A DNA stretch of 64,000 nucleotides from Climacium dendroides. Taxonomy: Eukaryota > Streptophyta > Bryopsida > Hypnales > Climaciaceae. The DNA is taken from positions 29,183,345 to 29,247,344 of the forward strand of contig OX467089.1 in the NCBI GenBank assembly GCA_950106755.1, in the 5' to 3' direction. Numbering within the stretch: the first letter of the stretch is position 1; each line of letters starts with the position of its first letter. The notes under the pieces were generated by a model. That model did no database searches, was not told the origin of the DNA, and saw nothing but the letters and a program-made list of their open reading frames with translations. The translations under genes were made by a program, and so were the position numbers. Positions 34,801 to 47,100 of this stretch are shown here, in pieces.

Positions 34801-35580
34801 CCATATTGATCCTCTTTAATATCACTTCAATTGCAATGACTATATTATTTCTATAATATCACCCTCTGTACAAAGTGATATTACAAAGGTGATTGTGAAC
34901 TACTACTATATTTCAATAATATCACATTGTTTGAAAATATGATTTCTATGTATGCATGATTGGAAATATTTTAATAAAATAATTAAAATTATTATTATTA
35001 AGACTTATCAAAATCATTATCATGCATTCTATTCAAATATATCAAATTTCTACTAATATGTGATACAATGAATACGTAGTATAGTAAACATGAGCCCCTA
35101 ATATTAATGATAGCATTTGTGATATTACAAAGGAACTTATGATTTTAGTAGTATGATGAACTATGATCCCAAGTGAATGGGTAATTATTTGGGTAATATT
35201 TTTGGCTTTGCCAAGGATACTAATTGATTTATTGTATGTCTTTCATAATGTTCTATTATTTTAAACAAAAAGAGTAATTCCAAGAAATCATGATTAGTCG
35301 ACTTTGAAAGAATTTCGAGCTTGTACCTATTTTTTTCTTTGTTATTAGGTTGAAGTCCACGACTTTTGAATGAGCGGTTCAGAAAAGTACATGGACTTTT
35401 ACATTTTTTTAACTACTCAAACCCATTTGAAGAAGTATCAATTAATTTTTTTTTAAGTTCATTTGTAAGGCTTTGGTTCATACCAAGTGTTAAAACTTTT
35501 TTTTTCTAGTTTTTTCAAAGTTTATGTATGTACTCTTTTTTCGAATGTTCAACATTTAATCCAAATTTTTTACACTGGAC
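31900..35580. other. AT-rich stretch without recognisable genes
   Basis: Strongly AT-rich, no long frame on either strand, no palindrome copies. A phrase around ATATCACA and TGATATTACAAAGG recurs loosely between 34.4 and 35.1 kb, hinting at an old decayed repeat. Confidence 0.6.
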
Positions 35581-35585
35581 CTCGA

Positions 35586-35652
35586 ACCCCAAACCCAGAA
35601 AACACTAAACCCTAAATCCTAAAACCCTAAACCCTATGTAAACCCTAAAACG
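35586..35652 (+). repeat. Telomere-like CCCTAAA run
   Basis: Degenerate units (CACTAAACCCTAAATCCTAA, AACCCTAAACCCTATG, AAACCCTAAAACG), about 450 bp before the leader of the second DUF7869-like locus. Confidence 0.7.
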
Positions 35653-36059
35653 TTTTTTACATTTTGTACACCAAAATTCATAAACAAAGAGATTTTATTT
35701 TTGAAACGCAAAGTCAATTTCTTTACAAAAGTTCAATACATTCTTCGCACATGCATTGTTGCGTGGCAAGGAAAAGGAAGGAGAGAATGTCTCACCTACT
35801 TCTGAAAATCATTAATTTTAGACAAAAAATTGCTCGCAAAATTTGCTTTGTCAACACTGTGATTTATGAAAAAAATTCCAGTAGTTGACTTTGCAAATCC
35901 GCAAACACTTGAAATAGGCTTGAATTTGAAGAAAGCACTGTCAAGTGGACGACTATTTTTCTAATCAAAGACTGTACGAACTTCTCCCAAAGATCATGTG
36001 GCCTGAAAAAGTGCTACAAAGTGGAAAACGAATCTCCCGAAAAAAAATTTGAAATTTGA

Positions 36060-36330
36060 ATTCTTTTTGTTTTGGCGTGGCCCTCCTCCGACGCCAAAAC
36101 TTTGCTCCACCCGGCGCGAGTGCTTTGTGTATGCGCGTTGAGATTGTTAGTGTTGTTCTCATTCTCATTTGGCTTTTCTTGTGTGATCGTGAACCTGTTC
36201 AAGCTCTCCGTTATTCATTGTTGTAATTTTTTTCTGTTGTGGTTTGAAGACTTTAAATGCGGCACAGTTGAACGAGGCGTTTTGCAGTTCAAGGTGCGCT
36301 TTGCGTACAACCAACAGATGAAAGCATTTT
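36060..36330 (+). promoter_or_regulatory. Probable leader (5' exon) of second DUF7869-like locus
   Basis: A short CpG-rich patch (GACGCCAAAA, CACCCGGCGCGAG) is followed by T-rich DNA, then by the palindrome B array and an acceptor-like TATGTTTACAG just before the ATG at 37842. The layout matches 8.64-9.1 kb. A spliced leader is inferred, not shown. Confidence 0.3.
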
Positions 36331-36601
36331 CTTTGTCCAGTCATTTCTAGCACTCTAGTACTTTGTGCATAGTTATGTAACGCAATAGATTTCAAGTTCG
36401 ACAGAGTTCTCCTCTTCTTCTTGTACATTTCAGTTTCGTATTGAGAAATTTGCAATGTGCTCATACATTTTCAAGTACAAGTTCAGTTTTAAGTCATCAT
36501 ACTGAATTCAATTTTTGCAGTGTGAATAGGTACCCTGGTTTGTAGCCGTAAAATCCGAGTCTATATTTAGAAACTTCTTGGGCTACATGTTTTTGAAGAC
36601 A

Positions 36602-37745
36602 TGCAATTTAGGATGGTTCGTCCTAAAACGCAAGTAAACCATGTCATGATTCGTATTTCATGTTGAGCATATTACGTTTTTGTAAGAAGTGCAGTTTAGG
36701 TCAGTCCGACCTAAACTGCATTGCGATCGGGAATAATTTTATGAATATTACAACAAAATACACTAACACTAAATCCAATTTCCTTGATCCTATTCATGTA
36801 GTTTAGGGCGGTCCGCCCTAAATTGCAGATTGACAAACCTAAATATTTTCTGAAGATTTAAATAAGTCGAGGTTTCTAATAAATAATCACAAAATCAACA
36901 GTTTGGATATGCACTTTAGGTCGGTCCGCCCTAAAATGAAATGCATCAATGCCTTAATTTATATTCAATATAAGCAAAATTTTTACTAGTGGGACGAGCA
37001 GTTTAGGTTGGTCCGCCCTAAATTGCAATGCATCATTTACCCACTCAAATAAAGACAATTTATAACTACACTATATATACTGTCATTGCAGTTTAGGGTG
37101 GTTCGTCCTAAACTGCATATTGACAAACCTAAATGTTTCAAAAGCATTAACTAGGCAGGTATTGTTATATCTTCAATACACGGAGAGTCCGGACATACAC
37201 TTTAGGATGGTCCGCCCTAAATTGCATTGCAACAGGTTCATTACTTGCACAACAGTGAAGAAAAAAGGTTCTTGTTCAATTTGGAAAGGACTTCGACAAC
37301 CCTCACTCAATTTTTACCAGTCATGCAGTTTAGGGAGGTCCGCCCTAAAATGCACGTCTTCCATGTTCAATTTATAGGATTTCAGGATGTTGAGTCTGAA
37401 ATATTTCACACTATGTTCATGCAGTTTAGGTAGGTCCGCCCTAAATTGAAATGCCACAATTTTAGTACTTAAAAAAGAAAATATGAGGGGATGTCTTATT
37501 TAGTTTCTAAAATCTGACAAAGTGGTCATGCTGTTCGCCTAAAACCGCCACACCATTGATATTAACAGATTAAGAAAATGAATGAGGTCTACACCATCTG
37601 CGTTCAGAAAACTTCACACTACTGTCAAGCAGCTAAGGGTTGTCCGCCATACAATGATCATTAATTTATATGAAATTGGTCTTCATTGATCTATAACTTT
37701 GTCTGTCTAGTTGTGCAGTTTAGGAAGGTCTGCCCTAAACTGCAT
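36602..37745. repeat. Palindrome B array, regularly spaced (ten clear copies)
   Basis: Copies start near 36602, 36689, 36800, 36908, 36999, 37087, 37195, 37324, 37421 and 37714. Decayed traces near 37524 and 37629 keep the ~100 bp rhythm. Each has arms TGCAGTTTAGG and CCTAAATTGCA around GTCCG. Unlike the first cluster, the spacers look mutually unrelated. The array ends about 100 bp before the transposase ATG. Confidence 0.9.
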
Positions 37746-37841
37746 TTACATAAATTAATAAATTACATTAAATAAAATTTGACAGGTCTTTCTTCATCTA
37801 TTAATTTTCTATTCGGATTGTGGTTTATGTTTACAGATAAT

Positions 37842-40640
37842 ATGGGCTCCGTTGATGTCCCACTTGACCTCATGGACTCATCAGATGATGAGCTCCAGGT
37901 ACTTCAAGAAATGAGTGCTGGCGTTCTTGAGTGTGAAGGGCTTCATTGACAAAAATGGAATACAAGGTTTGTTACTTTGTATAATGGAGAGGGCGTTCTT
38001 GTTGGAGAAGGTACTTGTCATAGTGTGAATTCAGATCTTGTACTTGGTGTCACTGGACCTCTTGGAGACACTCATGTATCAGTGCACATTTCAAAATCAC
38101 ATTCTGAAGTGGACATTTCTGAAGAAAATGTCTTCTCATTAGTAGCTTGGCCTATTGAGCTCGTGCACTGTCGTGGTGCTAGTTTATGCGATCATGAACA
38201 GAGAGACAAATTCAACCGTCTGCAAGCAAGTCTACTGAATCCACCATCATCCAAATCTGCTAGGCCCTATGCAAGTGCCAACCAAAATCCGCCTCGTCAA
38301 ATTGCTGTCAAAGCAAAAGACCTCCTTACACAAGACTCAATCAACATGGTGTCTAACAAGGTGTGTTGCAATAAGAATTGTGTCCAACCGTTCCCGAGGG
38401 AGAAAATTCGGGCATTTCAAGATAGAATGTATAGAAATTCAACATTTAAACACCGTGCCTTCATGAAGACTGATGTGCACAGACAAATTCATGAAGGTGT
38501 ACATCGAAGGAAGATGGTTACAATTGAAGGCATAAATGTGTGTTTGCGCGCATGGATGCTTATTGCGGGGGTTGCTGAGTCTACATTCTATCGCTATTCA
38601 AAATACATGAAGCTCGATCGAGAAGCAAGGGATCACGGTAATACATGATTGTTGAAGCCTAGAGAACATACCCTACAAGCAATAGCTTCTTTGAAGTGCA
38701 TCCTTGACAAGGAAGCCGATCATATGCCGCATCGCACTCGGAGTTTGAAGGCAGGTGAGAAGGTCGTGTCGAAGATTCTTCCGGCCTCATTTCAATGGAA
38801 GGACCAATTGAAAAAACTCAATGATTCCAATGCGGCTTTCGGGTTGAAGGAGATCTCCACTTCGAACTTGAGTAAAATAAGGTCCACAAAGTTCTCAGAG
38901 TTCGATGTGAAGAAGCCAGGGGATAATTTTGCTCGGTGTACTACTTGTGACAAGCTAAATGAGCTTGTTAAGGGTGCTATCAGTGGATCTCAAACTGCTT
39001 TGAAATGGGCAAGAAGATTGGATAGGCATCTTACCATTGCTCGTGCCCATAGGGATGTATATTACATCAATCGAGAGTTGTCATTCAAGTCTCCGCATGA
39101 ATGTCTTACAATCATACACGACAAAATGGATCACTCGAAAACCGCTTGTCCTGTGTGCTCTCACAAGAGTAAAGAACTCGATGGCCTCATGAAGCTACCA
39201 GTTTCTGTGACGGGCATGCTTGCACATGGTCATGCAGATGTATGCTACGCGCATTATGGCTTGGATGTCTTCTCCCATGACTCCAACTATACCATTGGAT
39301 CAATGGCAAAGTTGTTGCAAGATTTAGAGTTAGTTCCGAAGTCTTCTTCTCGAGAGTTGTTCAAAAATTCAAAGTCCACTAATTTGTTTAAGGCTGTGCT
39401 AGAGGGTGCAGACATGTGCAACATGTCACTACCGCCGTTGCCAAATACTTTAGCTCCAGCCACGCGGCTACCGCCCATTTTGAACGTGCAGATGGACAAT
39501 GCCACTGGAGACAACAAGAATAGATATGTTTTCTGTTTTTGGTCTTTACTTGTTGCAAACAAAATCTTCCGGGAAGTGTACGTGAACTTCATGATTGTGG
39601 GTCACACACATGACGACATAGATGCGTTGTTTGGAAGGTGGAGCATGGATTTGAAGAAAGACAACTTCTCGAAAGTACCAACACTAATGAAGTTGTTCAT
39701 GGATGTGGATTCCATCCCCGTTATCCCTCACTTTATTGAAGAAGTGCCCGATTTCAAGGGTTTTATAGCAGGGTCACTTGTTGATGGTGATGACATCCTC
39801 GTTGGACACACAAAACCACATCAGTTGAAGTTCTATCTGGATTCAACGGGGTGCCTTGTCATGAAGTACAAACTTTTTTGCACTGATGCAGAGTGGTTAG
39901 GAGAAGACGGAAGAGGCATCAAATTATGGAAAGAAGATGTTGAAGAGTGAAGTTTGTGGCCACGGGGTGAACCGCTCCCTATTCCGTTGAAGCCTATGAA
40001 AGTCTTAGATGACATCGTCAAAGGTGTGTTAGGGTTCGTGAAATATTGGGACAATTTATGCAATGCAGACGTCACCGGGGATTACCTAAGACGTTACGAG
40101 CACATAGTGAGGTACTGGCGTGGCATCAAGGCAACGTTGATGGAACCATTACCTACCTTTGGTGTTTTGAGAGATGGTTTTTGGCCAACTTCACGAGTAG
40201 TAGCAGATCGAGTGGATGAATTGAACGAGGAAGGTGAAGAGCGTGAAGAGTTTGGGGAGGATGACCCATACATTGGGCCGTTGAGTAGTCATTCAAATCC
40301 ATCCTTTTGGGTAGCTCGAGATTTGTTTGAAGGCTATTTTGTTGCGGTTCGCCCTGCAGATGGTGACACTCATCCGGTGTGGATTGTAAGGACATTGTCT
40401 GATCCGAACTCCAGCTCAGAAAATCTGAATTGTGTCCTTATTCAATACTTCCGTCCAACATTAAGGAATCAAGATGTTATAGATTTCTACACCGGATGGA
40501 ACCACGAAAGACGTCTCCGTTGGAAGGTCAATGAAACTGAACCTCCTGTTTGGCAACACATTGATGCTCTTATGACAGCGTGGAAGTCGAAGATCAAGAA
40601 AGACACTCAGGAGTGCATGATTAAGATCCCTGCTATATAA
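37842..40640 (+). pseudogene. DUF7869-like transposase, second copy, three in-frame TGA
   Basis: One continuous frame of about 930 codons from ATG 37842 to TAA, co-linear with the 938 aa copy. It has the Cys pair (CCNKNCVQPF), helix-turn-helix-like AESTFYRYSKYMK, DKMDHSKTA, MDNATGDNKNRYVF and VGHTHDDIDALFGRWS. The only interruptions are TGA at 37947, 38646 and 39948. No TAG, TAA or frameshift occurs. Against copy 1 the first and third stops align with Arg, fitting CGA to TGA changes; the second aligns near Gly. The catalytic-type motifs are unchanged, so inactivation, if real, is recent. The ATG follows an acceptor-like TTTACAG. Confidence 0.8.
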
Positions 40641-41445
40641 ATTGAAGTCATCAACGAGAGCTTGACTTCCTATAATTGAGAAGCCATATGTACATAAAGA
40701 TATATGAGGTATGTTTTATTTTGTATTTCCCATCCACATATTGAGTGTAATGGATGGAATTTATATATTGCAGTAGATGGCATATACTTTAATTTTGTTG
40801 GTTTGGATTTATAGTTTGGTATTGCTTATATGCTTTGAAATGTAGCTTTTGTTTTTACAAAACAAGAGTATTCAATTTCAATTATAATAAATTGCTTCTA
40901 AGTACATTTGAGTTTTATTTTTTTTCTATGTTTTAATTTATTTTTGTTGAAGCACTTATGTTATAATATCTATGACGAATATTATTGATAATATGAAGCA
41001 ACTGGAAAAAATGGGTAGTGGTTATAATCACTATGTGTTTGATAATTGTGTTAAGTAATTGTCACAATTCGGATAGGGGGCCGATTGATTGTTACAACTT
41101 TCCTAGCTGCATGCATAGGTCATTAGGTAGCACCAAGTCATGCCTGTCCCTCAACCGCTTATTCATATTCAATGGGAATTGAACTTGGACCGTTTGAATG
41201 ACATGAACCATCCTTTACAACCAACTTCAAAGCTCATGACTTGGTGTTCAAAAAGTAAAGATTTTCTGTATATTAATGTTAGCATTGGTGCTTGAAATTT
41301 GACCTAACGTTCGAATTAGAGACTTTGTATGTCACTACACTCTCATTTTAATGGAAATTACATTAAAAAAATTAGTATGTCTAATATTTGTCAATCTAAA
41401 TTATATACAAAACATTCATTTGTATTGGTATCAAAATCGACAATA
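40641..41445. other. No supported gene
   Basis: AT-rich 3' flank of the transposase. No frame, palindrome or tandem repeat was recognised. Confidence 0.5.
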
Positions 41446-41448
41446 TTA

Positions 41449-41495
41449 TTTTGGGAGAGTCCTAAACTCCCAAAATTTTGAATATAGCGTTCTAT
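41449..41495. repeat. Element-end-like segment shared with 62.2 and 62.7 kb
   Basis: TTTTGGGAGAGTCCTAAACT, CCCAAAATTTTGAATA and GCGTTCTAT resemble 62183-62262 and 62695-62745. A 9 bp inverted pair (TTTTGGGAG / CTCCCAAAA) lies inside. It abuts the 3' end of the hAT relic. Confidence 0.45.
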
Positions 41496-41496
41496 G

Positions 41497-43187
41497 TTAA
41501 AACGCCATGAATTCCTTTACGACATCCGCGTAGTCCGTAGGTTTACATATTCTCATGAGAACACGCTTGCATGCCTCGGTGGCCTCTGAATCGTCGTCTA
41601 GTTCTTTATCGTGCAAAAGATAGGGATTCAAAAGAGCTCTTACATATTGGAGATCTGTCTCTACCATTTCCCATCTAGCGTTGAACGCCTCCTTCAATGG
41701 TTTGGCAAGTTCGGGGCTCAATAGAAAAGGCGGATTTTCTACCCCCCCACATGTGACCGTATCTTCCTCATAATGTGCAAAACTTTCTCTGAACATGGCA
41801 TCTTTGCATCTAAATCACGAAGGCCATACACAACAACGCCCATCAACTATACAAAATTCGTGCAACGCCTCCAGAAATGCTCTTTGTTTATTATCTTCTT
41901 TGTATACTGAGACTTTGTGCAGTTCTTCTTTTTCTTGTTGTTCAACGTCCTCACATATTGTTCCCCACGCGGATCTGTCACACTTTGTTGAAGTGCTCCC
42001 TTCACTTTCAACAAGCGTTCAAGCGCAATGAAATTTGAAGCAAATCTTGTTTCGCTTGGCATCAATAAGCTGTGCTCTTTTTCGTATGAACGAAATATTG
42101 CAAGTGGCATGTGCCGCTTTCTAAAAAACGTAAGAACGATACGAGCTTGGGCTACGACATCCTCCACCCATGCTTCCTTCCTCTAATCTGTTAGCAACAA
42201 ATTCAAGGCGTGCACCACACAACCTTGAAAAGAAATGTGAGGATATTTGTCTTTCATGATTCTACATGCTCGAGGGTTTACAAGAGCATTGTCCATTGTT
42301 ATTTGCACCACATTATGCGGACCCACCTCTTGTATGAATTTGTCCAAAATAGAGGCCAAGTACTCTGCGTTTTTTACGAACCCACTTGTGTCCACCGATC
42401 CCAAAAATTGCTCCTCTACAGAAGATACAAGCATGCAATTCACCAATGGTCGATTTGTAACCGAACTCCATCCATCAATAGACAAGGTTGCTCCAAACTT
42501 TCTGATACTATCCTTGGTCCTCTTCTACAACTTTAGCTTGACATCTTCTTTCGCTTCTTCTAGTAATTTGGTTCGTAGAGCGTCATACGATGGTGGGCTG
42601 TATGGCTTACCAAACTCAGTTGTTTTCTTCACTACTTCTTTGAAGGCCTCACTTTGAGCTACCGCAAATGGTATATTGGCTGAATAGAAGAAATTGGTCC
42701 ACAGCGCATTCAAATTGCGTCTATCAGCTTGTTCAAACCCATCTACTAGCCCACTTTGTCTTCGGGGCCGATTGATGGAAGAGGGTGGAGTTGGACATTG
42801 TTCACTTGATGTTTCCACACTTTGATGTACCCTTGAAGACGCACGATGAATTTCAAACGGCGCTGTACACGAGTCCTCTTCTGTTGAACGTGAAAAATCT
42901 CTTCTGTTTGAGGCATTGCTTGCAACCCTCCCTATGTTTTCACCATCTACATTGTCAAGGGCCGATCTTCGTGGAAATAACCCATTACAACCGACAAAAA
43001 GAGTTCGAATTGACGAAGTCAATTTTGGATATATGCTTACCCTCCTGTCGCGAACACTATCTTTGCCTTCATATCCAAAGTGGTTCAACATGCGACACTT
43101 CCGATTTGCAAACACCAAGTTACATGCCTTGCACTGCACTTTACCGCTTGATGGAACAACATACCGACCAGAAAAATCCTTACTCAT
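41497..43187 (-). pseudogene. hAT-superfamily transposase relic
   Basis: The frame from 43187 opens with a BED-type zinc finger (VQCKACNLVFANRKCRMLNH). It continues into the DUF659-like hAT core: SIDGWSSVTNRPLVNCMLVS, VQITMDNALVN and CVVHALNLLL, then RFASNFIALERLL. In-frame TAGs lie at 42525 and 42183 and a frameshift near 41847-41796; the last part ends at 41497. The C-terminal hAT dimerisation region was not recognised and seems lost. The gene would encode DNA cut-and-paste transposition; it is probably dead. Confidence 0.85.
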
Positions 43188-43199
43188 TGTGGAAAGCTC

Positions 43200-43236
43200 C
43201 GTTCAAGTTCAAGTTCAAGTTCAAGTTCCAATCTTG
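43200..43236. repeat. GTTCAA microsatellite
   Basis: Six-base GTTCAA units in tandem just before the hAT start codon (5' on the minus strand). Confidence 0.85.
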
Positions 43237-43514
43237 TCTTCAGTTCCAAATGTTTAGGTTCAAATCACCATGTCACATATATCAAATATAGTCTGTAAGC
43301 AAAGCCTTGGAAACCAAAGCCCTCCTGTCCACTGAACTATGCATTACCAAGCAAGGGACACAAACATTGCAGCTCCTAGCCCTTGAAAATCTGAGCGTTT
43401 AGTTTCTCAGAAGTGCTTGTAAATGCCTTCTTCCTTGCTCTTATACTCCTAACTTGTTGAATGTTCTATGCCTTAGAAGTAACCGTTGAATATTAGTGCC
43501 AACGGTCATAAAAC

Positions 43515-43668
43515 CCGGCGGACGGGGTGGGCAGATGGATGAGCGGTCGGGGCGGTCGAGGCGGACGGGTCGAATGAATGGGTGGTCGGGTCGGACGAGC
43601 GAGCGGGCGGGCGGATCGGACAATCGGTCGAACGGGTCAGACGGGTGGGCGGGCGGACAGGGCGGTTT
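43515..43668 (-). repeat. CCGTCCGCC-type tract 5' of the hAT relic
   Basis: On the plus strand it reads GGCGGACGGGGTGGGC and GGTCGGGGCGGTCGAGGCGG. On the gene-sense (minus) strand this is CCGTCCGCC. It lies about 330 bp upstream of the hAT start. Confidence 0.8.
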
Positions 43669-44109
43669 TAGCCTTTTAGGGTGGCCAATTTTACTTAGTT
43701 ACTTCTTTACTTCAGACTTTTGGGCTCTTGGTTCAGTTGGTTGCATTCCATCCTAGGGATAACTAGATTACCAAAGTAGTAGAAAACAAGTGTAAAGTGC
43801 TACAACAAAATACTCAATCAAAGACACAATTTACTAAAAATTGGGCATAACATGTACATTTCAATAAAACTTAGTCCAAGAAAATGAATTTTATGATAAA
43901 AACATAATATATATATATTCAAAAAAACAAATAATTACTTGCAACATGTTTTTCTTGCCTACATGTATATGCAATACAAAAAAGTCATGATGGACATGGT
44001 GGGCCACGTACAATACTACTAGTCATAAAAAAAAATGAAGCCCACACTACATAATTATATCCTGAATGCCATTAAAATATGACTACATAGGAAATTAAAC
44101 ATTTCACAA

Positions 44110-47100
44110 TTACTTCAACACACTATTATCTTCTTCGGCATCACGAAATGTCCCCTCCCTCGCCATGAGTCTTCTACTTGTTCGACGAGGCACCGGTTGC
44201 GGACTACTTCCATGGCTTCTTCCTCCGCGGCTAGCTTGTACCTGCATGTCAATCCTCTCAAATTGTCGTTTGGTTTCCGGAGAGTGGTCATCCTCCTCTT
44301 CAATCTTCCGTTTATTCTTCTTCTTCGGAGACAGCTTCACTTCGTAGGCCTTCAAAGCCCTCACAGCACAATCTATGTCATCCATCAGTTGTTTTATCAT
44401 TTCATCCTTGCTTTTCATCATCCAAGCTTGTTTGCCTTCCTCTCCTAGATACTTCCTCCACTTGGTTATAATGTCCTTCATGTTCATGTCAAATGCCCTT
44501 GCAACGTCTTCCATCTTATGCTCTGTAGATGATTTACCGTTTAGGTCCACCATAGAACAAACTCTTGCTGCTTCTTCCAACTTCGACAAAATGAGGGCCC
44601 GCCCTATCAAATCCGTATTGTATCCCTCAAATTGCTTTATGACCTTTGGATCGCGCTCAACCTCCACCAAGAGGTCATTTGGACCCTCTCTCCTCCATTC
44701 CTTCTCGGGAATTCGAAAGAACTTTTGGTGCTGTGTGCTCCAATGTCCACCTATGCTGCGACAGAACAACTCTCGAGCCTCGCTGTTCTTAATCTCAAAG
44801 GCACACAACTCAACCTCCACGTCAAACGTCATCCAAAAAAATTTATCTTTGGTGGGAAATGAGCCATCGCATAGCTCATATATTTGTGATCGAGCATCCT
44901 ACTTCATTGGTTTTTCCCAATGTAAATAGTTCTGAAATTTGTATGGCTCTTAGTCAAGTGGAAGGTTCCATCGATTGTATTCGTGCCCCGTAGGCATACG
45001 GTGCAAAATCCCTAGCATTTCATACAACCTTGGACTCAGAGGAATACGACACTCGGGACAACGGTGTTGAAATTCCGTTGATCTTTGAATGCAAAACACA
45101 TGGAATGTATGGCGACACTGTCCCAATGCTATAGCTCCTTCGGGCCCAAAACAACCTTGGCAAAGAGAACAAAGACCCTCCAAGATGGGAATATTTGGAA
45201 AACTTCCTAGCACAAGCTCCTTCTCATGTTGCTGGAAGTGAAGTGACAATGTGCCATAAGGGACCCATCCTTCCTCTACTTCCAAAGCCCAATCAATGTT
45301 CTTCGTATCATAGGTCTTTCCGTGGTTTAGCCGTTCATACATCCCATCCATGTTCCCCCAAACCGTAAGTTTTAAATCAGCATCCTTTCTTTCCTCCTCC
45401 AACTTCTCCACAAAATGCTCATAAGAACTCTTGACATTCTCGTATGCTGTGTCCGATTGCAATTCATACCTCAAGAGCCCGTTCATGAGTCTGGATGATA
45501 TAGAGGAATGATCTTATAGTTGCCGCGCCCACACCATCCACCGTAAATCCGCATTTTCCATTGGAAGGATTTCACTTAGTACCCCTACTTGCATCATTCG
45601 TTTCATTGTTGATTCGGCCTCATTCATTCCTCGAACTGCCAAGTCCAATTGATGCCTTAACTCTTCAACTTCAGGATTTTGTGACTACATGGAAGCATCT
45701 TCAAATGAGGGGAAAACTATGGATTTAGGACTCGGAATGCGCTGTCGGAGTTCTACGGTCCCATCCTCAGTTTTGCCCTCATCAAGAGGAAGAGATAGTT
45801 GATCGCTCTCTTGTGTTGGTTCACTTGCCTCTAGTAGCCCTGTTCCGCCAGGCGATTGTTGACCTGCCTTCTCGTTCTGTAATGTCCACAATGTTTTGCG
45901 ATGCTCTTCTAACATCTCTTTGTATGTCTTCAACTCCAACACCAACTTCTCATTCATAGCCTTGAGATTCTCATTCGTTCGCTTCAAAGTCTTGTTATTT
46001 TTTTTGACACTCTCATAGTCATTACCCAAGGGTTTCGAGTTTGGGATCTGCTTCCAATACAACACGTTGTATTTGCTCTCATACTTTGCCTTGAGGTCAT
46101 CATGATCTTCTTTGGAGTAACACACCTCCTTCAACTCCAAATTCTGTTGTTCCAAAATTTTTTTATGCTTAAGATCTTCCAACTTCTCGTCTTGTAGTTT
46201 GTCCGCAAACTCGACAAACTTTCTGAAAGCCAAAGCACTATGAAGAACGGATGGTGTCATTTTCATAAATGTATTAGTTATTTGCGCAAGAGCAGGCGTC
46301 AATACAACCACAACTCTAGCTGTACATGATAGAGAATACACCGTTCTAAATATCTCGCCAAATCCTGCTGTTGAATTGCCTGAAGTGGAGCTGTGTCCTT
46401 CATTTGTAGTGCCACCTTCATTAGGATTTCCTCCTACATTTGCAAGGCCACCTTCGTTTATAGTGCTCCCTTCATTTCCGCCCTTTGTTGCTTCTCGGTG
46501 AATTTCAAATTGATTCCATCAGAGGGAACATTGCAACAAGTTCTCCATCTCTTCTAGTGGAGGCATCTTTTGTAGAGTCTTGAGATCCTCTGGCCCAACA
46601 AAGTTAACAATGGATGATCTTGGATAATCAGGGTCTCTTCGTCGTTGTTCACTACAGCCTCGTCCTGAGAGTCCATCCTTACATCTGTCGGTTGAGTTGG
46701 ATGCTCTTCATTTTGGTTTGGTGAAGTCCGAATTGCATTTTCAGGTTTGGATAGTAGGCTTGGTCTTCTCCTCGATTTAGGAGACGGAGGGACATAAAAC
46801 ATGATGTCTTGTGCTGTGTCTACTAAAAACCGGTCAATACAAACGTGAGCCTCCTTCACGTCTTGAATGTCTTCTGTATCTTCAATGTCTTTTATAGGAT
46901 CCTCTTCTTGGTACTTCTGTGACATCGATGTAGATCCATGTTCTGTTGGCCGAGGCAGCTTCATTGCAACGTTGCTTTCTGGCACCCCTTCTAATACGTT
47001 TTGTATAGGGTTCAAATCCGTCGGTGGAGTCAAAAAGACCTCTCCCTCCACACCGTCCACAAGAGAAGTGCTTCCTTTTGTGGGGTCCCCCATACAAGCC

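Noticed and set aside
35664..36464. Short frames around 35.7-36.4 kb as genes
   Set aside because: No motif, low complexity, frames on both strands. The region fits a leader or promoter better.
36602..37745. CRISPR array
   Set aside because: Repeats are diverged palindromes with ~70 bp spacers in a eukaryotic, intron-bearing context with no cas genes. The resemblance is only in rhythm.
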